A stretch of 64,000 bases of DNA from Microbacterium limosum (GCF_036324365.1 NZ_CP137080.1:1178001-1242000), one strand, 5' to 3'; counted from the stretch's first letter, positions 22,010 to 33,506 are shown. Program-made: numbers and translations. The notes: generated from the letters alone by a model not told the origin.

Positions 22010-24010
22010 TCACATCGCCATGCCGATGTAGGAGTACTTCACGAAGACCTCCGGCTCGAGCCCCGCCTCCTCGAGCACACCCTGCACGGCGGTGAGCATG
22101 TACGTCGAATCCCACCCGAGGTAGAGGTGGTGATCGTCATCCAGCGCCTCCCACTCCCCGTTCCAGGCCTGAGCCGGATACACCGGGCCTCCCCGGCGCT
22201 GCGTGTAGTTCAGCACGTCCTCCCGCGCGTCGGCCCACAGGCGCGTGAAGACGCGGTGGAAGAGGGCACGGACGTCGTACACCTCCCAGTGCTCGCCGCA
22301 GTACTCCGTGTACTCGAACTCGCGCTGCCATCCGCGCGGCCATCCGCGGCGTCGCTGGGCGTCGAGGATCGGGGTGAGGTCGTCGTCGTCGATGGCGGCG
22401 TCGGTGGGTCGCGGCCACACCTCGACGAACCGCGCCGCGAGCGCCGCCGCCCGCTGCGAGATGGCGGCGGTGCCCCACGCCTCCTCCCGCGCCACGTCGA
22501 TCGTGAGGGGCACGCCGCTGCGGGCGTAGATCTTCCTCTTCTCCGGGAAGGACGCGTCGAAGGCCCGCTCCGCGAGGTCCTCCTCGAGGAGCGTGAGGTT
22601 GCCGAGCGTCGATGCGAGCGCCCGGTGGCTGTTCTGCTCGTCCTCCGTGTAGTCGGCCCAGCGACGCTGCCCGTCCCCGCTCCAGCCGTCGCCGGGGGAG
22701 AGCGGCACGATGTGATCGACCTGCAGGCTCGCTCCGGCCGCAGTGCCGGCCATCCGCGCCAAGACATAGGCCGCGTGGGGCAGGTCGGTGAACTTCAGGG
22801 CGACCCGCACACGCTGGTCGGACGGCGTGATGCGCGAGGCGGCGCGGCGCAGCGAGGCCTCGCCCTCCGCGCGTGCGCGGCACAGGCGTGCGACGAGCCG
22901 CCGGGAGTCCAGGCCGACCACCGCCCGGCGGATCAGCAGAGACTGCACGAGCTCGAGCGTGGAGAGCAGCGCCTGCCGCGACGTCACCCCCGCGTCCTCG
23001 TCGTGCAGCGCGCTCATCACCAGCGGCCGCATGGCCGGGCCGAGAGTCGCGAGCGCCGCGAGGTGGCGGCCCACCTCGGCATCCTTCGCCCTCTCGGGCT
23101 GCAGCAGCATCCCGTACATCCGGGAGTACTGCTGCCACTCGCCCACCACGCCCCGGAGCGTGACGACGTCGAGCCGCGGGAACACCTGCCGGAACGCGTC
23201 GTAGACGCTGTGCTCGCCGGGGACGCTGAACTCCCGGCCCGTCTTCATGACGAGATAGTCCCGCCAGAAAGCGCCGATCGACTCGCCCGTGTTGCGCTCG
23301 ATCTCCAGCCACGAGCCGTCCTCGATCTCGCTCTGCTCGGCATGGGAGAGTCCCATCAGCACGTAGTTGTGGATCAGCTCGTGATCGCGCAGCGGCTCTC
23401 CGGTGGAGTTCAGGCTCGCGAAGATCTGCTGCGCATTCGCGGCGGCGCCGAGGGTGATGGCGACGTGCTCGAGCTTGCGCAGCCCCTGCCAGATGCGCGG
23501 CACCTCTTCGGCGTTGATCTGACTGCGGAAGAAGGCGTAGTTGTCGGCGAAGCGCGACGCTCCGCCGTCTCCCTGCTCGCGTGCGAGCACGAGCGTCTCG
23601 AAAGCCTCCTGCCACGCGCGATGGGGCTGCAGCTTGGTGCGCCCGCGATCGCCGGCGTGCATCAGCACGCGCTCGAGCTCCCCCGCGAGGGCCGGGTCGT
23701 CGTCGCCGATCGTGTGACGCAGCGCGGCAACGAGGAGCATGAGCGTCGTCACGCGCTGCTGCCCGTCGATCAGAACGAGGTCGGATGCCGCGTCGGTGCC
23801 GTCCGTCGAGGAGAGGACCGACCCGATGAAGTGCATGTGCCGCTCATCGGTGTCGGACACCGCGCGGATGTCGGAGAGAAGCTGCTCGCAGCCGCCGATG
23901 TCCCAGCGGTACTGGCGCTGGTAGACGGGGACGACGATGCGGGCGGGAGTCTGCTGGAGCCACGCCACGGTGTTGACCGCCGTCGCGTGGATGTTCGTCG
24001 CCGATGCCAT
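22010..24010 (-). CDS. DUF262/DUF1524 protein (GmrSD-like, candidate type IV restriction)
   Basis: A 666-residue protein with both parts of the GmrS-GmrD arrangement fused. The N-terminal DUF262 domain has PVYQRQYRWDIGGC and IDGQQRVTTLML (about residues 80-90). The C-terminal DUF1524 domain is a His-Me finger nuclease with VDHIVPLSPGDG (H433) and the downstream LGNLTLL. Related GmrSD/BrxU enzymes use nucleotide-dependent sensing to cut modified phage DNA. The start ATG 24010 has GAGGA four bases upstream. No methylase or partner gene is adjacent; it stands alone in otherwise ordinary chromosome, outside the mobile element at 44 kb. Confidence 0.88.
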   Translation of the reverse strand: MASATNIHATAVNTVAWLQQTPARIVVPVYQRQYRWDIGGCEQLLSDIRAVSDTDERHMHFIGSVLSSTDGTDAASDLVLIDGQQRVTTLMLLVAALRHTIGDDDPALAGELERVLMHAGDRGRTKLQPHRAWQEAFETLVLAREQGDGGASRFADNYAFFRSQINAEEVPRIWQGLRKLEHVAITLGAAANAQQIFASLNSTGEPLRDHELIHNYVLMGLSHAEQSEIEDGSWLEIERNTGESIGAFWRDYLVMKTGREFSVPGEHSVYDAFRQVFPRLDVVTLRGVVGEWQQYSRMYGMLLQPERAKDAEVGRHLAALATLGPAMRPLVMSALHDEDAGVTSRQALLSTLELVQSLLIRRAVVGLDSRRLVARLCRARAEGEASLRRAASRITPSDQRVRVALKFTDLPHAAYVLARMAGTAAGASLQVDHIVPLSPGDGWSGDGQRRWADYTEDEQNSHRALASTLGNLTLLEEDLAERAFDASFPEKRKIYARSGVPLTIDVAREEAWGTAAISQRAAALAARFVEVWPRPTDAAIDDDDLTPILDAQRRRGWPRGWQREFEYTEYCGEHWEVYDVRALFHRVFTRLWADAREDVLNYTQRRGGPVYPAQAWNGEWEALDDDHHLYLGWDSTYMLTAVQGVLEEAGLEPEVFVKYSYIGMAM

Positions 24011-24203
24011 GTGTCCTCGCTCGCTCCTCGCGGCGCACCCGACCCGGGCGGACGCGGACGCGGGCCCGCGCATCTCGGCTGCGCGGAGGACCCAGGCCCC
24101 CGGCATCCGGGCACACCGCGCTCGATCTTAATCGACGGCGATCCGCGGACGCGGCAGCGGATATTCACGGCCCGGGCTCCGGGGGTCGTTCAGGCGCCGG
24201 AGG

Positions 24204-24216
24204 TAGGCTTGCCTAA
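24204..24216 (+). promoter_or_regulatory. Iron-box-like palindrome upstream of the putative oxygenase gene
   Basis: TAGGCTTGCCTAA resembles the right half and core of DtxR/IdeR iron boxes (TTAGGTTAGGCTAACCTAA type) but the left outer arm is poor. It lies 50 bases before the gene at 24267, in the divergent intergenic region. This is a weak call made because the downstream protein looks iron-dependent. Confidence 0.3.
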
Positions 24217-24266
24217 GTTGGGCCTGTTAAAACGTGCTGGCCCTCTGACGAAAGGCATGTCACCTC

Positions 24267-25040
24267 ATGGGTTACATCAAATCCGCCGCCCTCGAAGAGA
24301 CCGGCTATGTGGTGCTCGACTCCTACAACCAGGAACTCGACCCCAAAGAATGGCTCGATCTCGAGTACAACGATTGGAAGTCCTCCGGGGACACGCGTTT
24401 CGCGCCCCTCGCGAGCGCCTTCGGCGACATCGAGTGCAACGGGTTCTGGAACCACAAGCCGCCGCGCACCGACAAGGACGGCGTCTGGATCGACTCGCAG
24501 GTCGCCAAGGCTCCGAACCTCACCCGCCGCGCCCAGGAGCCGGGTGCCAACGTCGGCCGCTGCCGCGTGATCGAGCTGCAGCCCAACACCTACGCCGACT
24601 GCCTCTACAACCTGCACCAGGACGACAACAACCGCCTCAACCCCGACGGCACGGGCTGGGTCGTCCGAGGCTTCTTCAACCTCACCGACGACAAGGACAG
24701 TTACTTCGTGCTGCGCCACAACCGCACCGACCCCGAGGGCGAGGTGCGCATCGCACTGCCGGCCGGCGCGCAGCTGATCGTCGACACGCAGCGCCTGTGG
24801 CACGCGGCCACCCACCCCGGCACCGAGCCCCGCTACTGCCTCATCACGTCGTGGACGTCCGGCCCCGAGCTCGACGCTTACATCGAGAAGTACAACGGCC
24901 GCTCGCACGTGCCGAGCGTCGAGGTGCCGCAGGACGAGCTCGACGCAGGTCAGGCCGAGCAGGCCCGCCGCCTCGCCGCCCGCGCCGCGTACTACGCCGC
25001 GAAGGGACAGGCCGAGAAGGTCGCGATGAGCGAAGCCTGA
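24267..25040 (+). CDS. Putative Fe(II)/2-oxoglutarate-type dioxygenase (unassigned family)
   Basis: I do not recognise a named family. The 257 residues contain an H-x-D motif (LHQDD, H117 and D119) and a distal His in RLWHAATHPG (H179) followed by Arg 189 at +10. This H-x-D...H...R pattern is the facial triad plus 2-oxoglutarate salt bridge of phytanoyl-CoA-hydroxylase-like enzymes. The preceding strand RGFFNLTDDKDSYFVL and the turn LPAGAQLIVDTQ fit a jelly-roll core. There is no signal peptide, and the C-terminus is Ala-rich and helical. An iron-box-like palindrome lies upstream and a long hairpin downstream, so it is monocistronic. Substrate unknown; the triad is an inference. Confidence 0.55.
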   Translation: MGYIKSAALEETGYVVLDSYNQELDPKEWLDLEYNDWKSSGDTRFAPLASAFGDIECNGFWNHKPPRTDKDGVWIDSQVAKAPNLTRRAQEPGANVGRCRVIELQPNTYADCLYNLHQDDNNRLNPDGTGWVVRGFFNLTDDKDSYFVLRHNRTDPEGEVRIALPAGAQLIVDTQRLWHAATHPGTEPRYCLITSWTSGPELDAYIEKYNGRSHVPSVEVPQDELDAGQAEQARRLAARAAYYAAKGQAEKVAMSEA

Positions 25041-25053
25041 GCCGGCCGCTTCG

Positions 25054-25107
25054 AACGCCCCCGGTGCGACGGGTTCCCCGAGAGGGGCCTGTTGCGCCGG
25101 GGGCGTT
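25054..25107 (+). terminator. Long hairpin terminator after the putative oxygenase gene
   Basis: AACGCCCCCGG (25054-25064) pairs with CCGGGGGCGTT (25097-25107), and the pairing continues inward through TGCG/TGCG (G-T wobbles at both ends). A nested CCCC-GAGA-GGGG tetraloop lies inside. There is no T-run beyond the two in the stem. Confidence 0.6.
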
Positions 25108-25124
25108 GCGCTGTCGGCGTGGTG

Positions 25125-25154
25125 TTGTGATCACGCGCCCGCGCGGGGCATAAT
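25125..25154 (+). promoter_or_regulatory. Promoter of the DUF3145 gene
   Basis: TTGTGA (25125-25130) and CATAAT (25149-25154) are separated by 18 bases, a good vegetative-type promoter. The expected start is about 70 bases before the gene. Confidence 0.5.
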
Positions 25155-25234
25155 GGCGGCACAAACGCATATCCGTCGCTGATCCACATCCGCAGGTCGT
25201 AGGGGAAGACGCACCTGAAGGAACGGAAGTGGAA

Positions 25235-25738
25235 ATGGCGACATCATCGGCGCGCGGAGTGATCTTCATTCACTCGGCGCCACGCGCGTTGTGCCCGCAC
25301 CTCGAGTGGGCGATCGGCCGTGCCCTCGGACGAGCCGTGAATTTCGAGTGGGCGGAACAGCCGGTACTGCCCGGGGCCCGTCGTGCCGAGTTCTACTGGG
25401 AGGCCGCCGCCGGGACGGGCGCGGCCCTGGCCAGCGCGATCCGCGGGTGGGAGCATCTGCGCTTCGAGGTGACGGAAGACCCCACGCCGCGCTCCGACGG
25501 CGGGCGCTGGCTGCACACGCCCGACCTCGGCATCCACTTCGCCCAGACCGACTCGGCCGGCAACGTCGTCATCGGCGAGGATCGGTTGCGCTACGCCATG
25601 GAGATCGCGGCGGGGGACGCCCGGGAGCTCCAGCGGGAGCTGCAGGTCGCCCTCGGCTCCTCCTGGGACGAGGAACTCGAGCCCTTCCGCCACGCGAGCG
25701 ACGAAGCGCCCGTCGTGTGGCTCCACAAGGTCGGCTGA
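25235..25738 (+). CDS. DUF3145 family protein
   Basis: A 167-residue actinobacterial protein of unknown function. The N-terminus (RGVIFIHSAPRALCPHLEWA), the PVLPGARRAEFYWE segment and the C-terminal EELEPFRHASDEAPVVWLHKV are characteristic of DUF3145. It is soluble, with no cofactor motif visible. ATG 25235 is chosen; GTG 25229 two codons upstream has a slightly better-placed AAGGAA. It is convergent with fabF, with 39 bases between stops. Confidence 0.85.
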   Translation: MATSSARGVIFIHSAPRALCPHLEWAIGRALGRAVNFEWAEQPVLPGARRAEFYWEAAAGTGAALASAIRGWEHLRFEVTEDPTPRSDGGRWLHTPDLGIHFAQTDSAGNVVIGEDRLRYAMEIAAGDARELQRELQVALGSSWDEELEPFRHASDEAPVVWLHKVG

Positions 25739-25777
25739 GCGCACCCGCGGGCATCCCCGCGAACAGGCGGCACCGCC

Positions 25778-27016
25778 TCAGGCGGTCGCGAACGCCACGA
25801 CGGCGTTGTGTCCGCCGAAGCCGAACGAGTTGCTGATCGCCAGCTGATCGCCCGCACCGAGATCCTGCGGGGATCCGGAGATGCGGAACGGCACCTCGGG
25901 GTCCTGCGTGGTCAGGTTGATCGTCGGCGGCGCCTGGCGCTGCCCGATGGCGAGAATCGTGAAGATCGCCTCGAGCGCACCCGTGCCGCCCAGGAGGTGT
26001 CCGGTCGAGGCCTTCGTCGCCGACACCGGGATCTCGTCGATGCGGGCGCCGAAGACGGCCCTGAGGGCCTGGTACTCGTTGGGGTCGCCGACGGGTGTCG
26101 ACGTGGCGTGAGCGTTGATGTGCGTGACGTCGTCGGGCGACGCGCCCGCCATGTCGAGGGCGAGCCGCACCGCGCGAGCCGCTCCACGCCCCTCGGGGTC
26201 GTTCGCCGTGATGTGGTAGGAATCCGCCGTGACGCCACCGCCGACGACGTAGGCGTAGATCTTCGCGCCGCGCGCCTTGGCGTGCTCCTCGGTCTCGAGG
26301 ATCAGGGCTCCGGCGCCCTCGCCCATGACGAAGCCGTCGCGGTCGACGCTGCACGGTCGCGATGCCGTCGCGGGGTCGTCGTTGCGACGGGAGAGGGCCT
26401 GCATCGACGCGAAGGATGCGACCGTGATGGGGTGGATGGCCGATTCCGTGCCGCCCGCGATGACGATGTCGGCGAGGCCGTCCTGCAGGTGCTCGACCGC
26501 GTTGACGATCGATTCGGTGCTCGAGGCGCAGGCGCTGGCGACGGTGCGGGCGAAGGCGCGCGCGCCGAAGTGGAGCGAGAGGTTGCCGGCGGCGGCGTTC
26601 GGCATGAGCATCGGGACCGTCATCGGCATGACGCGCCGGGGTCCCTTCTCGCGAAGCGTGTCCCACGCGTCGAGGAGCGTCCACACGCCGCCGATCCCGG
26701 TGGCGAAGTCGACGCCCAGCCGCTCGGGCTCGACGTCGGGGGCGCCGGCATCCTCCCACGCCTCCATGGCGGCGATCATGGCGAACTGCGAAGCCGGATC
26801 GAGCCGCTTGGCCATGGGGCGAGCGAGGACCTCCTCCGGGCGCACCTTCGCCTCGGCGGCGAAGGTCACCGGAAGCTCATACTTGGCGACCCACTCGTGC
26901 TCGAGCGAGCGCGCGCCCGACTCTCCGGCGAGCAGGCCGCTCCAGCTCTCGGGTGCGGTTCCGCCCAGGGGCGAGCTCGCGCCGATACCGGTGACGACGA
27001 TGCGGGGGGTGGTCAT
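25778..27016 (-). CDS. fabF: Beta-ketoacyl-[acyl-carrier-protein] synthase II
   Basis: Condensing enzyme for chain elongation in type II fatty acid synthesis. In 412 residues the catalytic Cys is in ASACASSTESIVNA, the two His are in INAHATSTPVGD and STGHLLGGTGALEA, and the C-terminal NSFGFGGHNAV is present. The nucleophile loop reads CASS where most homologues have CA[ST]G. The start ATG 27016 is 60 bases after acpP, and that gap holds a strong hairpin (27044-27070). It is the last gene of the aceE-fasR-fabD-fabH-acpP-fabF run. Confidence 0.95.
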   Translation of the reverse strand: MTTPRIVVTGIGASSPLGGTAPESWSGLLAGESGARSLEHEWVAKYELPVTFAAEAKVRPEEVLARPMAKRLDPASQFAMIAAMEAWEDAGAPDVEPERLGVDFATGIGGVWTLLDAWDTLREKGPRRVMPMTVPMLMPNAAAGNLSLHFGARAFARTVASACASSTESIVNAVEHLQDGLADIVIAGGTESAIHPITVASFASMQALSRRNDDPATASRPCSVDRDGFVMGEGAGALILETEEHAKARGAKIYAYVVGGGVTADSYHITANDPEGRGAARAVRLALDMAGASPDDVTHINAHATSTPVGDPNEYQALRAVFGARIDEIPVSATKASTGHLLGGTGALEAIFTILAIGQRQAPPTINLTTQDPEVPFRISGSPQDLGAGDQLAISNSFGFGGHNAVVAFATA

Positions 27017-27043
27017 GACACGTAACCTCACGGGGAAAAGCGT

Positions 27044-27070
27044 TCTCCCGGGGGCGGGGCCCCCGGGAGA
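27044..27070 (-). terminator. Attenuator-like hairpin between acpP and fabF
   Basis: TCTCCCGGGGGC (27044-27055) and GCCCCCGGGAGA (27059-27070) form a 12-bp stem with a three-base loop. On the minus strand it is followed within six bases by TTTT. It lies inside the fab operon, after acpP and before fabF, so it may partly end transcription or protect the acpP message, raising ACP over FabF. Confidence 0.6.
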
Positions 27071-27076
27071 GACGAC

Positions 27077-27325
27077 TCAGGACTGGTTGCTCGTGATGAA
27101 GGTGACGGCGTCCCCGACGGTCTTGAGGTTCTTGACCTCGTCGTCGGGAATCGTGACGCCGAACTTCTCCTCGGCGTTGACGACGATCGTCATCATGGAG
27201 ATGGAGTCGATGTCGAGGTCGTCGGTGAACGACTTCTCGAGGGCGACCTCGTCGGCCGAGATGCCGGTCTCGTCGGTGATCAGCTCGGCGAGGCCCGCGA
27301 GGACCTCTTCCTGGGAAAGGGCCAT
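27077..27325 (-). CDS. acpP: Acyl carrier protein
   Basis: Acidic 82-residue carrier for growing acyl chains. The phosphopantetheine site is Ser41 in DLDIDSISMM (DSI instead of the usual DSL, a common actinobacterial variant). The ribosome site AGAAGGAG with an A-rich spacer before ATG 27325 is the strongest in the cluster, in keeping with high ACP demand. Confidence 0.97.
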   Translation of the reverse strand: MALSQEEVLAGLAELITDETGISADEVALEKSFTDDLDIDSISMMTIVVNAEEKFGVTIPDDEVKNLKTVGDAVTFITSNQS

Positions 27326-27385
27326 TGTTTCTCCTTCTTTCGGGGAATCTGTGGGGTTGTGGCGTGTCAGGAGCCGCAGATCAGC

Positions 27386-28411
27386 CTAGTGCTCCGGTGC
27401 GGCGGCACCCGGGAGCACCACGACCTGGGCGCCGAAGACGAGCCCGGCTCCGAATCCGATCTGCAGCGCGAGCCCCCCTGCTACGTCGGGGTGCTCGGCG
27501 AGCAGGCGGTGGGTGGCGAGCGGGATCGACGCGGCGGAGGTGTTGCCGGTCGTCTCGATGTCGCGCGCGACGACCACCGTCTCGGGAAGCCCGAGCTGCT
27601 TGGCGAACTCATCGATGATGCGCATGTTCGCCTGGTGCGGCACGAACGCCGCCAGGTCGGACGCCGTGACGCCTGCGGCATCGAGTGCCTGGCGTGCGAC
27701 CTTGACCATCTCCCAGACGGCCCAGCGGAAGACGGTGGGGCCCTCCTGGCGCAGCGTCGGCCACGGCGCGGACCCGTCGCGGAACTCGACGAGCGTGTGG
27801 TTCATGCCCACGGCATCCGCCTTGGAGCCGTCGGATCCCCACACGGTGGGCCCGATCCCGGGGAACTCGCTCGGGCCCACGACCACGGCGCCGGCACCGT
27901 CGCCCAGTAGGAACGAGATGCTGCGGTCGGCGGGGTCGACGATGTCGCTGAGCTTCTCGGCGCCGACGACGATCGCGTACCGGGCGGCGCCGGCACGGAT
28001 GAGAGCGTCGGCCTGCGCCACGCCGTACGCGAATCCCGCGCAGGCGGCGTTCAGGTCGTACGCGGCGGCGGGGTTCGCCCCCACGCGGTCGGCGACGATC
28101 GCCGAGACGGAGGGTGTCTGCTTCGGATTGCTGATCGTCGCCACGATGACGAGGTCCACGTCGGATGCGGGGATCCCGGCGCGCTCCACCGCTTCCGCGG
28201 CGGCGGCGGACGCGAGATCGATCGCGTCGGTCTCCGCCACCGCGCGCGTGCGCGTGACGATGCCGGTGCGCTGGCGGATCCACTCGTCGCTCGAGTCGAT
28301 CGGGCCGATCAGCGCCTCGTTGTCCACGACGTTCTCTCCGCGGGCGGCGCCGTAGGAGTAGATCCGCGTGTGGGCGGCGCCGGTGGGCTGGGTCAGGATG
28401 GGTGCGCTCAC
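27386..28411 (-). CDS. fabH: Beta-ketoacyl-[acyl-carrier-protein] synthase III
   Basis: Initiates fatty acid synthesis by condensing acyl-CoA with malonyl-ACP. The 341 residues show the catalytic Cys in DLNAACAGFAYG, His in FVPHQANMRII and Asn in ETTGNTSAASIP. It starts at GTG 28411, overlapping the fabD stop by four bases. In high-GC Gram-positives FabH usually prefers branched primers; specificity cannot be read here. Confidence 0.96.
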   Translation of the reverse strand: MSAPILTQPTGAAHTRIYSYGAARGENVVDNEALIGPIDSSDEWIRQRTGIVTRTRAVAETDAIDLASAAAAEAVERAGIPASDVDLVIVATISNPKQTPSVSAIVADRVGANPAAAYDLNAACAGFAYGVAQADALIRAGAARYAIVVGAEKLSDIVDPADRSISFLLGDGAGAVVVGPSEFPGIGPTVWGSDGSKADAVGMNHTLVEFRDGSAPWPTLRQEGPTVFRWAVWEMVKVARQALDAAGVTASDLAAFVPHQANMRIIDEFAKQLGLPETVVVARDIETTGNTSAASIPLATHRLLAEHPDVAGGLALQIGFGAGLVFGAQVVVLPGAAAPEH

Positions 28412-29340
28412 GCGGTCTCCTCCGCGAGCATCGCCACGGCGGGCTCGAGATCGTCGGGTGTCTTCACCGCGACGGCGGGGGTGCCGCGCAGTCCTCGCTT
28501 GGCCAGGCCGGTCAGCGTCCCCGCGGGTGCGAGTTCGATCATGCCGGTGATGCCGGCGGCGGCGAAGCCCGTCATGCACAGGTCCCAGCGCACGGGCGAG
28601 GCGACCTGCCCGACGAGGAGATCGAGGGCACCGCGGCCCGTGCTGACGGGCGCGCCGTCGCGGTTCGACCACAGCGTCATGGCGGGATCGGCGGGCTCGA
28701 CGGCGTCGGCGGCCGTGCGCAGCGCCGAGACGGCGGGCGCCATGTAGGCGGTGTGGAACGCGCCGGCGACCTGCAGAGGCACGACGCGCGCGCCGCGCGG
28801 TGCGGATGCCGCGAGCTCGGCGAGGGCGGCGAGCGCACCGGCGGCGACGATCTGACCCGACCCGTTGTAGTTGGCGGGCGTGAGCCCGAGGCTCGTGAGC
28901 AAGGCGAGGACCTCGTCCTCGTCGCCCCCGACGACGGCGCTCATCCCGGTGGGCTCGAGGGCGGCGGCATCCGCCATCGCGCGGCCGCGGACTCCGACGA
29001 GCGTCATCGCGTCACGCGGGGCGAGCACTCCGGCCACGACCAGGGCGGCGATCTCACCGACCGAGTGACCGGCGGCACCGGTCGGCCGGGCGGGCGCTTC
29101 GGCGCCGAGGCGGTCGCTGAGCGCGCTCCACGTCAGGATGCCGGCGGCGACGATGAGCGGCTGGGCGATCTTCGTGTCGCGGATCGCATCGGCATCCCAC
29201 TCGGTGCCGGCGGCCACGAGATCGACACCGGCGGCGTCGGAGAACGCCTCGACGTGCTCGCGCGCGCCGGGAAGGTCGAGCCAGGGGGAGAGGAAACCGG
29301 GGGTCTGTGAGCCCTGTCCCGGGCAGGCGATGACGATCAC
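28408..29340 (-). CDS. fabD: Malonyl-CoA:ACP S-malonyltransferase
   Basis: Transfers malonyl groups from CoA to ACP. The 310 residues begin with VIVIACPGQGSQTPGF, carry the catalytic Ser in AAGHSVGEIAAL, and the partner His lies in VAGAFHTAYM. The start is GTG 29340; the frame is open further upstream but only as a shadow of the regulator gene. It is tightly linked to fabH downstream and to fasR 41 bases upstream. Confidence 0.95.
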   Translation of the reverse strand: MIVIACPGQGSQTPGFLSPWLDLPGAREHVEAFSDAAGVDLVAAGTEWDADAIRDTKIAQPLIVAAGILTWSALSDRLGAEAPARPTGAAGHSVGEIAALVVAGVLAPRDAMTLVGVRGRAMADAAALEPTGMSAVVGGDEDEVLALLTSLGLTPANYNGSGQIVAAGALAALAELAASAPRGARVVPLQVAGAFHTAYMAPAVSALRTAADAVEPADPAMTLWSNRDGAPVSTGRGALDLLVGQVASPVRWDLCMTGFAAAGITGMIELAPAGTLTGLAKRGLRGTPAVAVKTPDDLEPAVAMLAEETA

Positions 29341-29381
29341 TGGTCCAGTCTGCCAATCGGTCGGAGGAGGATTATGGACAT

Positions 29382-30623
29382 CTACGACGAAGAAACGCCG
29401 GATCGCTTGTGGGATGCTGCAACCTGGGGCCTTCTGCGGGCCCCGTCGAGCGAGGTGACTTGACCGAGGATCAGGGCCGACTGCAGGATCAGCGCCTCCC
29501 TTGGACCGGTCGCGTCCCAGCCGATGACCTCGCTGACCCGCTTGAGGCGGTAGCGGACGGTGTTCGGGTGGACGAACAGTTCGCGCGCCGTCGCTTCCAG
29601 GGAGCGGCCGTTGTCGAGGTAGCTCCACAACGTCGTCACGAGATCCGCGGAGTGGGCCTGGAGGGGCCGGTAGATGCGCTCGACGAGCGTCTGCTTCGCC
29701 AGCGCGTCGCCCGCGAGGGCGCGCTCGGGAAGCAGGTCGTCCGCCTCGACGGGACGGGGGGCGTGCCGCCACGCGCGGGCCACGGCGAACCCGGCCAGGG
29801 CGGCGCGCGCGCTGGCGCTCGCATCCACGAGCGCGGGCACCGGGGGCCCCAGGACGAGGTGCCCGGGCCCGAAACCCGCCTCGAGCCGCGATGCGATATC
29901 GGGGAACGCGAGCTCCGCGGCGTGCTCCTCGCCGCGGTCATCCGGCTCAGATCTGCCCATGACCACGACGAGACGGGAGCCCTGCACCCCGATCAGCACG
30001 TCGACACCCAGCTTGCGGGCCGCGCGCCGGAGGTGGTCCACATCGAACTGCGGGGGAGTCGTGCCCACGAGCACGCATACCTCGCCGTGACCGTGCCAGC
30101 CCAGGGCCGCGATCCGGCTCGGCAGCTCGGCGTCGGCCTCGCCCGAGAGGATCGAGTCGACAACGAGCGCCTCGAGCCGCGCGTCCCACAGGCCACGGGC
30201 CTCCGCCGCGCGGGCGTAGACGTCGGCGGCGGCGAAGGCGACGTCGCGGGAGTACTTGAGGATCGCCTCGCGCACGCGCCCTCCTCGCCCCGCGACGCGC
30301 TCCTCCGTCACCTCGACCGTGACGCGGATCAGCTGCAGGGTCTGCTGCAGGCTCACGCTGCGCAGCAGCTCACGGGGAGCGGCCGCGAAGATGTCCGCGG
30401 CGATCCAGGGCGTGGCATCCGGGTCCTCGTACCACTGGATGAACGAGGAGATGCCCGCCTGGGCGACGAGGCCGACGGCCGATCGTCGCCCAGGCGGCAT
30501 CTCCCGATACCAGGGAAGCGTGTCCTCCAGCCGCTTGAGGGTCGCGGTGGCCAGATCCCCCGAGATGCGCCGCAGCCAGGCGAGCGTCTCGGCCTTCTGA
30601 TCGGGCTCCGCAGTTCCCGTCAC
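29382..30623 (-). CDS. fasR: PucR-family transcriptional activator of fatty acid synthesis (FasR-like)
   Basis: A 413-residue regulator with the PucR-type C-terminal helix-turn-helix (SLEATARELFVHPNTVRYRLKR) and a GGDEF-like/CdaR-type middle region. FasR of Streptomyces is a PucR-type activator encoded directly upstream of fabD-fabH-acpP-fabF, and this gene has the same position and architecture, so the name rests on synteny plus domain. It starts at GTG 30623, eight bases after the aceE stop. The C-terminal 20 residues after the HTH are Ser/Arg-rich and unlike the family core. Confidence 0.85.
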   Translation of the reverse strand: MTGTAEPDQKAETLAWLRRISGDLATATLKRLEDTLPWYREMPPGRRSAVGLVAQAGISSFIQWYEDPDATPWIAADIFAAAPRELLRSVSLQQTLQLIRVTVEVTEERVAGRGGRVREAILKYSRDVAFAAADVYARAAEARGLWDARLEALVVDSILSGEADAELPSRIAALGWHGHGEVCVLVGTTPPQFDVDHLRRAARKLGVDVLIGVQGSRLVVVMGRSEPDDRGEEHAAELAFPDIASRLEAGFGPGHLVLGPPVPALVDASASARAALAGFAVARAWRHAPRPVEADDLLPERALAGDALAKQTLVERIYRPLQAHSADLVTTLWSYLDNGRSLEATARELFVHPNTVRYRLKRVSEVIGWDATGPREALILQSALILGQVTSLDGARRRPQVAASHKRSGVSSS

Positions 30624-30631
30624 GATCGGGC

Positions 30632-33358
<2,727 letters not shown>

Positions 33359-33492
33359 GCGGTGACCTTTCTGCGTGCCGGCAGGTCATGCCGGGGAACC
33401 GGGTCGGTGGCGTGGGGACCTTCGTCGGCACCCCACAAAAAGCGCACCGCGAACAGCCTAGCCAGTTCCGAATGCCCCGGGGTGCACGGGCC

Positions 33493-33498
33493 TAGACT
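33493..33498 (+). promoter_or_regulatory. -10 element for tRNA-Val
   Basis: TAGACT ends eight bases before the mature tRNA-Val 5' end, so the primary transcript would have almost no 5' leader. The -35 is not clear. Confidence 0.5.
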
Positions 33499-33506
33499 GA
33501 ACGGAG

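Noticed and set aside
22127-25153. Open frame of about 1,000 residues on the plus strand
   Set aside because: Antisense of the DUF262 gene followed by an out-of-frame read of the oxygenase gene; low-complexity Arg/Pro composition.
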